A stretch of DNA of 5,661 bases, from assembly GCA_029856425.1 (NCBI GenBank), contig JAHQWZ010000140.1, positions 1 to 5,661 of the forward strand. Direction: 5' to 3'. Shown here in pieces: positions 1-5,661 of the stretch. The DNA is from Candidatus Thorarchaeota archaeon. Lineage in GTDB: Archaea > Asgardarchaeota > Thorarchaeia > Thorarchaeales > Thorarchaeaceae. Positions within the stretch are counted from its first letter, which is position 1. Each line of letters starts with the position of its first letter. The notes under the pieces were generated by a model that was not told the origin of the DNA, ran no database searches, and saw only the letters and a list, made by a program, of their open reading frames with translations. The position numbers and the translations under genes were made by a program.

Positions 1-525
1 CGATATGGAACGAAGTGGGGCAACGAGTTTTACCCCGTTGGAAAGAGTGTTACGTGGCTCACAGGAAAAGCGCTTGAAGCATTATCATCGGCGGAGTATG
101 ATAACGAAGTTCGTTTGAAACGGGCCCGCGATTTTCTGATGCATTCTCAAAATGAGGATGGCAATTGGCCTGACTTCATAAACATGGGGCATTCAGATCC
201 CTTGGCAACGGGTAACATATTGTCAGGCCTAATAGCTGCTGGAGTTGATTCCAAGACAAAGGTCTACAGGGATGCTAGAGCTGCTCTATACCAGCACCTA
301 AAGGATGCGCTTGAGAATAAGTCCGCAGATGACATGGTTGACTTGACAGCAGTTTGCCCACCTGAAACTGATAAAGAACTTGATGTCATTAATGGCGGGC
401 TAGAATTGATTATTAGCACTCAGAACAAGGATGGCGGATGGCTCCCTCTGGGTTCAAAGAAAAGCGATTCTGAACTAAGCTCAATACTTGGCTTTGTTCT
501 GAAGAAATGCGAGAAATACAAATAG
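1..525 (+). CDS. Prenyltransferase/squalene-cyclase repeat protein, 3' part (5' truncated by window edge)
   Basis: The frame is open from the first base, so the gene begins outside the window; 174 residues are visible before a TAG stop. Numbering from the first visible codon, a segment at residues 41-58 (RARDFL..SQNEDGNWPDF) and one at about 130-148 (LELIISTQNKDGGW) match the Q-x-x-D-G-x-W repeat of the prenyltransferase/squalene-oxidase alpha/alpha toroid superfamily. They lie about 90 residues apart, room for one degenerate repeat between them. The superfamily includes terpene cyclases, protein prenyltransferase beta subunits and many unassigned proteins; the catalytic DxDD motif of cyclases is not in the visible part, so no reaction can be assigned. 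No membrane segment is visible. The next gene may start inside this one (overlap 507-525), suggesting co-transcription. Fold assignment is fairly sure; function is open. Confidence 0.72.
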   Translation, partial: RYGTKWGNEFYPVGKSVTWLTGKALEALSSAEYDNEVRLKRARDFLMHSQNEDGNWPDFINMGHSDPLATGNILSGLIAAGVDSKTKVYRDARAALYQHLKDALENKSADDMVDLTAVCPPETDKELDVINGGLELIISTQNKDGGWLPLGSKKSDSELSSILGFVLKKCEKYK

Positions 526-1052
526 CTGCTTGTCAAGGTTTGGTCATGAAAGAGAAAAGAGTTGCAGTCCTACTGCGAAACGGGCATTGCATAGCTGGCG
601 TCTTTACATCTTCAGGACTCTTTGCTACAACGCTGCCTCGGAAGAGTTGCCAAGAGGCTATAAGGGCGGTAAAAGGAGGTTCTTTTGTGCGCAGTGATTC
701 GAAAGAAGACCTCAGGATTCTAAATGCGGTCTATGATATTGCTGAAGGGATCGAGGTTCCTAGCCTTGATAAGATCAATTTAGATTTATCCGAGATGACA
801 GAAAAGCAACGTCGTGTAGTGAAAGCGACTCTTTCAATCCCGCGTGGTGAGACCGCTACTTATGGCGAAGTGGCTCGGAAAGCTGGCCTTCCAGGCGCTG
901 CACGATTTGTTGGCAATGTCATGGCTACAAACAGATTGTATCCTCTTGTTCCATGTCACAGAGTCATATCTTCTTCAGGTATTGGTGGATATGGTCTGGG
1001 CATTGAAAAGAAGATAGAACTCCTAAGGCGCGAAGGGGCATTCGCGGATTAG
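507..1052 (+). CDS. ogt: Methylated-DNA--protein-cysteine S-methyltransferase (O6-alkylguanine-DNA alkyltransferase)
   Basis: Suicide DNA-repair protein: it flips out O6-alkylguanine and transfers the alkyl group irreversibly to its own cysteine. Numbering from the ATG at 507, the active site PCHRV is at 149-153 with nucleophile Cys150. The helix-turn-helix recognition segment AARFVGNVMATN (131-142) carries the arginine finger Arg133 and hinge Asn142. Tyr119 matches the human Tyr114 position, and Glu176 in the LLRREG segment matches human Glu172, so all key residues are present. The region before about residue 95 would be the variable N-terminal RNase H-like domain. Start is uncertain: the ATG at 507 overlaps the upstream gene by 19 bases with only a weak GAAGA before it, whereas the ATG at 546 has AAGGT six bases upstream and gives a 168-residue protein that still holds the whole fold. 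TAG stop. Probably transcribed with the preceding toroid protein. Confidence 0.93.
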   Translation: MREIQIAACQGLVMKEKRVAVLLRNGHCIAGVFTSSGLFATTLPRKSCQEAIRAVKGGSFVRSDSKEDLRILNAVYDIAEGIEVPSLDKINLDLSEMTEKQRRVVKATLSIPRGETATYGEVARKAGLPGAARFVGNVMATNRLYPLVPCHRVISSSGIGGYGLGIEKKIELLRREGAFAD

Positions 1053-1064
1053 TTTCTCATAACG

Positions 1065-1073
1065 TTTTAAATA
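1065..1073 (+). promoter_or_regulatory. Archaeal TATA box for the 1093-1596/1646-3355 gene pair
   Basis: TTTTAAATA lies in the 40-base gap after the methyltransferase gene and contains TTTAAATA, a close match to the archaeal TATA consensus. Counting about 26 bases from its centre puts transcription start near 1093-1098, at or just after the proposed GTG start. Transcripts would therefore be leaderless or have a leader of at most about 30 bases. This is a site prediction from sequence and spacing only; the purine-rich BRE element is not clear-cut. Confidence 0.6.
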
Positions 1074-1092
1074 GCTTCTAATAGTTCACAAT

Positions 1093-1596
1093 GTGGGACC
1101 TATCTCTACGGAGTGTGTGTGTTTGAACCTTAAAGTACAAAGAGACGAAGACACAGTAGAATTGCGCAAAGTAGAGCTTGAATCTTTAAGTCCACCACTT
1201 TTTCGGACTTTTATCGGCTATAACTCATTGAAACGCCTGGGATATTCCATATCTTTCATCCGCCCTAAGAAGAGTTCCAGCGGCGATTTTGAAAGAATTC
1301 GTTACAACTTCATGGAACGAGGCGTAATGACTCGTCAGCTCGAAGATGAGCTCGAGCCAGACATGAAACGCGGGATCCTAAATCAGCTCCCCCGTGGCAA
1401 TTTTAGCATCGTGCTGCTTCTTACTCAAGTCCCCAGACGAGGGGTAAATATCAGACTTGACAAATTCATGTACAACTTCCTTGGTTGCATTCTTATGCGA
1501 AATGAAGAAGTACTGGATGTAGTGATGAATACAACCCCAACAAGAGATATCCTAATGCCTATGTACGAGCAGCAGATAGAATCGGTAGAGGCTTAG
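1093..1596 (+). CDS. Unrecognised 167-residue soluble protein
   Basis: I do not recognise this protein. It is mixed in composition with many charged residues, and has no signal peptide or membrane helix. A basic patch with serines (RPKKSSSGDFERIR, 57-70) and an acidic stretch (LEDELEPD, 83-90) precede a hydrophobic strand-like segment (FSIVLLL, 104-110) and a probable helix (DKFMYNFLGCILM, 123-135), so it looks like a small alpha/beta globular protein. The start is uncertain. GTG 1093 is near the transcription start predicted from the TATA box and could be leaderless. TTG 1123 has GGAG (1110-1113) nine bases upstream and begins LNLKVQ, and GTG 1117 is also in frame. It ends with tandem stops TAG TAA. 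The next gene starts 49 bases later on the same strand, so the two are probably co-transcribed. Confidence 0.72.
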   Translation: MGPISTECVCLNLKVQRDEDTVELRKVELESLSPPLFRTFIGYNSLKRLGYSISFIRPKKSSSGDFERIRYNFMERGVMTRQLEDELEPDMKRGILNQLPRGNFSIVLLLTQVPRRGVNIRLDKFMYNFLGCILMRNEEVLDVVMNTTPTRDILMPMYEQQIESVEA

Positions 1597-1645
1597 TAAG
1601 CGCAATCTGCAATCAATCTTATCAGGCGCCAGAGCAAGAGTTAGA

Positions 1646-3355
1646 ATGCTGTGGTGTATATACATGTCACGTAGTCCCCGCGATGTGCCAAAAGAAGTAG
1701 CGTTGTTTGGTCAAAGGCAGTTTCAGGAAACTGGAGCCGCCGCTGTTGAAGTCCTTAGAGTTAAAGCATCCACAATGCGGAAGCACTTCGCAAAACTGAA
1801 AGGAATCACATTCCTGGTTGCTGTCATCACCCGAGACCGAGTACGTATATATTTCTTCAATTCCATGGGTGTAATGCTCATTGGAGAGAATATTGAGGTC
1901 GAGAAATATGGAAAAGTCCGAAAAACCTCCAAGCTTGTAGCGAAATTTGAAAAGCCTCGTCCTCTAACCAAAGAGGAACTCAGAATTGAAGCCACAGAGG
2001 AACTCAGGCAGGATTTATCAAGAACTCTGAAACGAGTTGTAAGGTTTCTTGGTAGGAAGGAACCCGAGTTCCCGATTATTTTTGTCACACGAGAATCAAC
2101 TATCAATGCTGGACAAGGATTTGGACAGAGGATAGATGAAGATGGCGCTGTAGTGTTCGAGCAGAGTCTACTTGAGTCGAAGTGGCGTGATGGTATTATT
2201 GCTCGAGCTTGTTTTCTGCAGCTTCTTGATGCAGAAAAGCGGAGTTCAGAATTTGGCTCAGCAGTTGGAAATGCCATTGCTCTCGCTTCACTTAGTGGTC
2301 CCAAGCGCGCCGACTGGATTGATGCATGGGTAAAGAGAACTAAAGGAACATCTTTCGTGCCCATTGTGAACCACCTAGTTAAGCACTCAGCTACATATTC
2401 GCGGACTGGGTATGCAAGGATTTTAGATTTGGTCGATAGAACTCCAAATCTGTCAGTGGATAATTGGATGATGGCATTAGGCGCAATCCATGAATCTATC
2501 GAAGTATCTCTTGGTACCGAGGAGCACCTCATAATTCAGGGCTTTTGCAAAAGTCTCTCAAAGCCTAGAGACTTGGTATCTCGACGACATATATTGGAAT
2601 CGATTCACCTCTCTCCGAGAGTCATTTGTGATCCTTCTACGCTCGGTGTAACTCTATCAGTTGGTGAAGGAAGCGATGATGATGAACCGTGGCTGAAGAT
2701 TAGCTATCTGAATGGAGCAAAGAAACAGTACGTTGCAATTACAGAAGGAGATGAAAATCCACTCTCACGAATTGCATACGCTTTGAATGTTGAGGATGTT
2801 TTTCCCAAATCAGGAGGCATAATGGACCATGGTAGAGATGTTCTCTCGTGGATTCTTCAGAAGATTGATGCGAAGGAAAAGAGAACGAACACTTTTCAGG
2901 CCACCATTGAATTCTCCACTAAGCAAGTGACTTCTGCCGAGAATGCTGTTCTAGAGCGGCTTATGAGCGGAGGGCTGGCAGTCCTTTCCGATACACTAGT
3001 TGGTTCTCCCCAGAGGGTGGTTTCATTGGTCAAGGCGGGGAAAGTCATTTTTCTGCCTGATTTCAATCACATTGGGATAAATCCAAATCTATTGCTTCAA
3101 GGTGAATATAATCTGCTTGCTGAAGTTGTTTCTTTCGGCATTGAATCCACTATATTTCATGCTGCTAAGGGGAGTTATGCTCTCGTCAGCTCGCCGTCAT
3201 CATGGAAACGATTGGTCCTGGCGAGTGCAGTTGATAATGATATCAAGGTCTGGCCCGTCATACAGGTCTCATCATCTAGAAGGGTAATACGTTCTGAAAC
3301 CACATTTCCGGAGGATTCTGAGATGCTGACTTGGAGTGATAGGAACCCTAATTGA
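1646..3355 (+). CDS. Unrecognised 569-residue protein, possible winged-helix-like C-terminal part
   Basis: I cannot assign a family. What can be seen: an N-terminal alpha/beta region with alternating strands (ITFLVAVITRDRVRIYFF, 54-71, then MGVMLIGENIEV, 74-85); a charged helical segment (about 107-137) containing a doubled EELR; a mostly helical middle (about 170-325); an acidic GSDDDE loop at 342-347; and a C-terminal region where 428-470 reads like a winged helix (helix AENAVLERLMSGG, then RVVSLVKAGKVIFLP). No membrane helix, signal peptide, P-loop or metal-binding Cys/His cluster stands out. ATG 1646 lacks a clear Shine-Dalgarno; ATG 1664 (MSRSPRD) is an alternative start. A poor TATA-like TCTTATCA (1617-1624) lies about 26 bases before 1646, but co-transcription with the gene 49 bases upstream is simpler. 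Its TGA stop overlaps the convergent GTPase gene by 8 bases. A 269-codon antisense frame inside it looks like a shadow. Confidence 0.8.
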   Translation: MLWCIYMSRSPRDVPKEVALFGQRQFQETGAAAVEVLRVKASTMRKHFAKLKGITFLVAVITRDRVRIYFFNSMGVMLIGENIEVEKYGKVRKTSKLVAKFEKPRPLTKEELRIEATEELRQDLSRTLKRVVRFLGRKEPEFPIIFVTRESTINAGQGFGQRIDEDGAVVFEQSLLESKWRDGIIARACFLQLLDAEKRSSEFGSAVGNAIALASLSGPKRADWIDAWVKRTKGTSFVPIVNHLVKHSATYSRTGYARILDLVDRTPNLSVDNWMMALGAIHESIEVSLGTEEHLIIQGFCKSLSKPRDLVSRRHILESIHLSPRVICDPSTLGVTLSVGEGSDDDEPWLKISYLNGAKKQYVAITEGDENPLSRIAYALNVEDVFPKSGGIMDHGRDVLSWILQKIDAKEKRTNTFQATIEFSTKQVTSAENAVLERLMSGGLAVLSDTLVGSPQRVVSLVKAGKVIFLPDFNHIGINPNLLLQGEYNLLAEVVSFGIESTIFHAAKGSYALVSSPSSWKRLVLASAVDNDIKVWPVIQVSSSRRVIRSETTFPEDSEMLTWSDRNPN

Positions 3356-5012
3356 TGATTTCGATGACGGTGCCAATTGCTCTTGTATTTGCTTCACGCA
3401 ACACAATCTTGTCCCCTATCCCTATAGGTTCTGGATATGACATGAACTCGAGCCTGACTCTCGCAAAGTCGCCTACACTGAGATAATCTGCATCATAAAT
3501 CCGTTTCAACACAACAGTGTGCTGAATCGTATGACATTGGAGGACTGGAGAATATCCTACCGAGATTCTCGTTGGATGTCTAGTGACTACGATGTTGGCT
3601 TCAAATACTCTGCAGCTCTTTATAGAATCATCAGGGTCTGCTACAACCTGACCTCTTCTCACGACATGCTTATCAACGTCTTTGATATCAAATCCGAAAA
3701 GATCTCCTGCACGGACAGTCGCAATTCTCTTCTTGAACATCTCAATGCTGAAAAGCCGGCCCTCTTGCATCCTGCCATTCTCATCTGGGCCTATAATCAC
3801 GCTCTGCCCTTTCTTGAACACGCCTGTTTTTACAGTACCAGTAATTACGGCATTGGTGCCTCTAATTCCTCGATACACCTTGTCAACGTACGCACGAGCT
3901 GGTAAAGTTAGGTCAATCTTCTTTGAATTTGATGGCAACCTTCGCAAAAGCTCAGTGAGTAAGGCAAGAGACGCTTCTTCCGTGGATGCAATTTCAATTA
4001 CCGGAACAACCACTCTATGCTCAATCTCACTTACCAGTGTGTTTATCTCGTCGACGTCTTTCAAACTCACAGGGATTCTTCCAATCTCTCTGAGCGTATT
4101 CCTTACAACTTCGTTAACAAGTGCCAAATCCCTGATTTTCGTTTTATCCACTTTGGATATGATAACAATGAATGGCGCTTCCTGATTTGCCATCAGTATG
4201 AGATGTTCGCGAGTGATGTCATCAAGACGTCGTAGTCCAGTCTTTGCCTCCTCACTTCGAATCAGACTGGCTTCCTCAGGGCCGGGAACAAGCACGAGTC
4301 CATATTGAGCATCAGCCCCCAAGATGCTTCTTATCATTGTCTTGCTGTATTCTTGATGTCCGGGTGCGTCAAAGAATGTCAGGATTCTCGCCGATGCATC
4401 CAGTACTCTAGCAGCTTCCTCTTTATTCCTCGGATTGTCAAGATGGATGGTTTTCCCGTTTCCAGCAAATCCCATGAAGGCTAGGTGGATATCAGCTGTC
4501 TGTCCCCGTGTGATTTCTTGAGGGTGTATAAGTAGGAATGATCGTGATCTGCCTGAGCCATTATCTGGTGATCCTGTCACTATCGAACCGATAAGGGTGG
4601 ATTTGCCTGAATTCACCCTTCCTGCCACATTGAACGAGCATGTTTCCTTCACCTCAAGAGCAGCTATTCTCTTGAGGAGATACTTGCCCACCAGTCCGCG
4701 GTCTGTTTCAATTCTCTCTTCTTCAACAACTTCAACCTCAGCATCCTTGCATAAGTCTACGAGGACTGCTTCAGCTGTTTTGATCTGCCCTTCAGTTAGT
4801 CCGTAGACCTCCCAATTCTTACCAGCGAGATCTTCAATTCCAATAAGAACTAGCCCTTCAAAGGGTGTTTCGCATGTCATGTATCTTATTCGCGTAACTA
4901 GTTTCTGGCGACGATCTGACTTGAGGTCCGCCTTCGTGAGACTCCGCTTGAACTCCATATTGCGGGTTTCGCCCTTGCGAAGTATCTCAACGATTTCCTC
5001 AACTGATGTCAT
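3348..5012 (-). CDS. GTPBP1-like archaeal translational GTPase
   Basis: Large GTPase of the EF-Tu/eEF1A superfamily, closest in pattern to GTPBP1/GTPBP2 and archaeal COG5258 proteins; eukaryotic members are linked to aminoacyl-tRNA delivery, ribosome rescue and mRNA turnover. Numbered from the TTG at 5027: N-terminal alpha/beta domain about 12-120 (GETRNMEFKRSL, GLVLIGIED, YGLTEGQI), usual for archaeal members; P-loop GRVNSGKST 136-144; switch I RGQT 174-177; DAPGH 220-224 with the catalytic-type His224; SKVD 291-294; poorly conserved G5 (IAS, 346-348); beta-barrel domains about 373-468 and 472-559, the last with the family signature HPTRISVGYSPVLQCHTI (484-501). The P-loop has Asn-Ser where relatives have Asp-His or Asp-Ala. 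I prefer ATG 5012 (554 residues), with GGATGT seven bases upstream; TTG 5027 adds five residues. It follows the longin-like gene in the same direction and ends TAG inside the convergent gene's last codons. Confidence 0.9.
   Translation of the reverse strand: MTSVEEIVEILRKGETRNMEFKRSLTKADLKSDRRQKLVTRIRYMTCETPFEGLVLIGIEDLAGKNWEVYGLTEGQIKTAEAVLVDLCKDAEVEVVEEERIETDRGLVGKYLLKRIAALEVKETCSFNVAGRVNSGKSTLIGSIVTGSPDNGSGRSRSFLLIHPQEITRGQTADIHLAFMGFAGNGKTIHLDNPRNKEEAARVLDASARILTFFDAPGHQEYSKTMIRSILGADAQYGLVLVPGPEEASLIRSEEAKTGLRRLDDITREHLILMANQEAPFIVIISKVDKTKIRDLALVNEVVRNTLREIGRIPVSLKDVDEINTLVSEIEHRVVVPVIEIASTEEASLALLTELLRRLPSNSKKIDLTLPARAYVDKVYRGIRGTNAVITGTVKTGVFKKGQSVIIGPDENGRMQEGRLFSIEMFKKRIATVRAGDLFGFDIKDVDKHVVRRGQVVADPDDSIKSCRVFEANIVVTRHPTRISVGYSPVLQCHTIQHTVVLKRIYDADYLSVGDFARVRLEFMSYPEPIGIGDKIVLREANTRAIGTVIEIIN
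4652..4677. repeat. 9-bp perfect inverted repeat inside the GTPase gene
   Basis: CCTCAAGAG (4652-4660) and CTCTTGAGG (4669-4677) are exact reverse complements with an 8-base spacer, so the GTPase mRNA could form a 9-bp hairpin. It falls in the codons for LLKRIAALEV, the junction between the N-terminal domain and the GTPase domain. No T-run follows it on the coding strand, so it does not look like a terminator. The repeat itself is certain; any function is unproven. Confidence 0.35.
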
Positions 5013-5017
5013 ATGGG

Positions 5018-5062
5018 CTACATCCAAGTGTGCAGTTTTTTGCCGATTGATGTTATAAGCAC
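5018..5062 (-). CDS. Possible 14-codon leader ORF before the GTPase gene
   Basis: A GTG at 5062 lies eight bases after a perfect GGAGGT and opens a 14-codon frame (MLITSIGKKLHTWM) that ends with TAG at 5020-5018, five bases before the ATG at 5012 and across the alternative TTG at 5027. The ribosome-binding site is better than that of either GTPase start, so ribosomes would be expected to load here if the region is in the message. It could be a leader peptide coupling translation to the GTPase, or a chance frame. Composition tells little at this length. It is recorded as a candidate only. Confidence 0.25.
   Translation of the reverse strand: MLITSIGKKLHTWM
5052..5059 (-). promoter_or_regulatory. 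Possible TATA box upstream of the GTPase gene
   Basis: Read on the minus strand, CTTATAAC resembles an archaeal TATA element. Its centre is about 28 bases before the TTG at 5027 and 43 before the ATG at 5012. Transcription would start near 5028-5032, giving a leader of about 16-20 bases with GGATGT before ATG 5012. If active, the GTPase could be expressed apart from the longin-like gene. The match is imperfect and no other support is visible. Confidence 0.3.
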
Positions 5063-5070
5063 TAGCAAAG

Positions 5071-5076
5071 ACCTCC
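5071..5076 (-). promoter_or_regulatory. Perfect Shine-Dalgarno GGAGGT at the end of the longin-like gene
   Basis: Its first G is the last base of the TAG stop of the longin-like gene. It is the strongest ribosome-binding site seen in the window, yet it is 43 bases from the TTG and 58 from the ATG of the GTPase, too far to serve either directly. Its best-placed start is the GTG at 5062 (eight-base spacing), which opens only a 14-codon frame. Confidence 0.5.
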
Positions 5077-5661
5077 TACTCATCAGATGGCAGCCTTTTA
5101 GCTAGGAAGAAGTCCTGAACTACCTTCTCCGCGCCTCTGTAATCACCTGGAGCAATCCCATCTCCTTCCTTTGCTGCAGGGAATAATTCATTGAACTTCT
5201 CTGCAAACTCATGAAGGAGATATCTGATATCAAAGGTTTCATTCTCAACTATCATGGCTACAATCCGTGGTTTAGTGTGTTCTAGCATAATAGTGGAACC
5301 TTCATGGTTTATTGATCTCAGGAGACCGGTTCCCCCCATGAATTCGCCCGTGAATGAGGAAATCGCTGAGATGAACCCACTAACCATCGTACTATCCATC
5401 TCAAGCTTCTGATCAAAATAGTGCACATATTCAGTGAGTCCAGAACGGCGGTCTAATACAAGAAGCATATGCATGGAGGGCATAGGAATCTCCTTCAGAT
5501 TGCTTGCAGGCTTGAACCCCGCGACTCTCTCCATCGACTTTTCGAATGAAGTTTCATTAAGCATCCCAGGCACATTTACTGGCTCAGCGACCCTTGCTTT
5601 GCGATGTCTAACTTCATTCCGGATGCGTGAATCATCAACAGACACGGCAATACCATCAGCT
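5076..5661 (-). CDS. Longin/roadblock-like domain protein (5' end may lie beyond the window)
   Basis: Numbered from the GTG at 5645 (189 residues), a compact alpha/beta domain spans about 57-157. Strands HMLLVLDRRSGLTEYVHYFD (59-78) are followed by a helix beginning DSTMVSGFISAISSFTGEF (84-102), then strands around 110-133 (SINHEGSTIMLEHT, RIVAMIVE) and a long helix (RYLLHEFAEKFNELF, 141-155). This pattern matches the longin/roadblock-like sensor or scaffold domains common in Asgard genomes, which in characterised relatives bind or regulate GTPases. A basic N-terminal segment (RHRKAR, 13-18) precedes it and a short helical tail follows. The frame stays open to the window edge (ADGIA before the GTG), and the GTG has only a weak GATGGT upstream, so the true start may lie outside. 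TAG stop, in the same frame as and upstream of the GTPase gene. No membrane segment is seen. The exact subfamily is uncertain. Confidence 0.7.
   Translation of the reverse strand, partial: ADGIAVSVDDSRIRNEVRHRKARVAEPVNVPGMLNETSFEKSMERVAGFKPASNLKEIPMPSMHMLLVLDRRSGLTEYVHYFDQKLEMDSTMVSGFISAISSFTGEFMGGTGLLRSINHEGSTIMLEHTKPRIVAMIVENETFDIRYLLHEFAEKFNELFPAAKEGDGIAPGDYRGAEKVVQDFFLAKRLPSDE

Noticed and set aside
5..525. Calling the first gene a squalene-hopene or other terpene cyclase.
   Set aside because: Only the repeat fold is visible; no DxDD or other catalytic motif is in the window.
1617..1624. TCTTATCA as a separate TATA box for the 569-residue gene.
   Set aside because: Weak match; the spacing fits but co-transcription with the gene 49 bases upstream is simpler.
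1972..2007. A 12-base direct repeat (AGAGGAACTCAG) 24 bases apart.
   Set aside because: It is in frame and encodes a doubled EELR in a charged helix; a coding repeat explains it without a mobile or regulatory element.
1723..2532. A 269-codon open frame antisense to the 569-residue gene.
   Set aside because: The product is very rich in Ser, Arg and Thr with no recognisable domain, typical of a shadow frame, while the sense gene has normal protein composition and fits the gene order.
2551..2574. An 8-bp perfect inverted repeat (AAGTCTCT / AGAGACTT, 8-base spacer) inside the 569-residue gene.
   Set aside because: About one such repeat is expected by chance in this length; no T-run or other signal is attached.
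3519..4235. Several rightward frames opposite the GTPase gene (3519-3905, 3682-4185, 4017-4235).
   Set aside because: They lie antisense to a gene with clear GTPase motifs and mutually overlap; compositions look like shadows.
5012..5078. The longin-like and GTPase genes are in the same reading frame, separated by one TAG and an open stretch, suggesting readthrough or a split fusion gene.
   Set aside because: Same frame happens one time in three. Five of the six genes here end in TAG, so TAG is the ordinary stop and pyrrolysine-type readthrough is unlikely. The GTPase has a complete N-terminal domain and plausible starts of its own.

Overview
The window reads as chromosomal DNA of an archaeon, most likely an Asgard (Thorarchaeota-like) genome. 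This is inferred from three things. There is an archaeal GTPBP1-type (COG5258-like) translational GTPase with that family's usual N-terminal domain. Next to it is a longin/roadblock-like small domain of the sort that is abundant in Asgard genomes. There is also an archaeal-type TATA box (TTTTAAATA) just before a start codon. Base composition looks moderate, mid-40s percent GC by eye. No species can be named from the sequence alone.

Layout: 1-525 (+) is the 3' part of a gene with prenyltransferase/squalene-cyclase-type alpha/alpha repeats, cut by the left edge. It overlaps the start of 507-1052 (+), a methylated-DNA--protein-cysteine methyltransferase with an intact PCHRV active site. A 40-base gap with a good TATA box precedes a second rightward pair: 1093-1596, a 167-residue protein I do not recognise, and 1646-3355, a 569-residue protein I do not recognise. 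From the right edge, a leftward pair comes in: 5661-5076 (-), a longin/roadblock-like protein cut by the right edge, then 5012-3348 (-), the GTPBP1-like GTPase. The two gene blocks meet tail to tail and overlap by 8 bases at 3348-3355, so there is no intergenic terminator between them.

Functional reading: the left pair combines an unassigned alpha/alpha-toroid protein with direct DNA alkylation repair. The middle pair is an uncharacterised, probably co-transcribed unit with its own promoter. The right pair couples a small scaffold/regulator fold often associated with GTPases to a large translational-type GTPase. That coupling, the two unknown genes of the middle pair, and the small ORFs lying across the starts of 1093-1596 and 5012-3348 are the points most worth following. 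Coding density is very high and no stretch over 300 bases lacks a gene. I saw no RNA gene, mobile element, CRISPR array or origin. Five of the six genes end in TAG.
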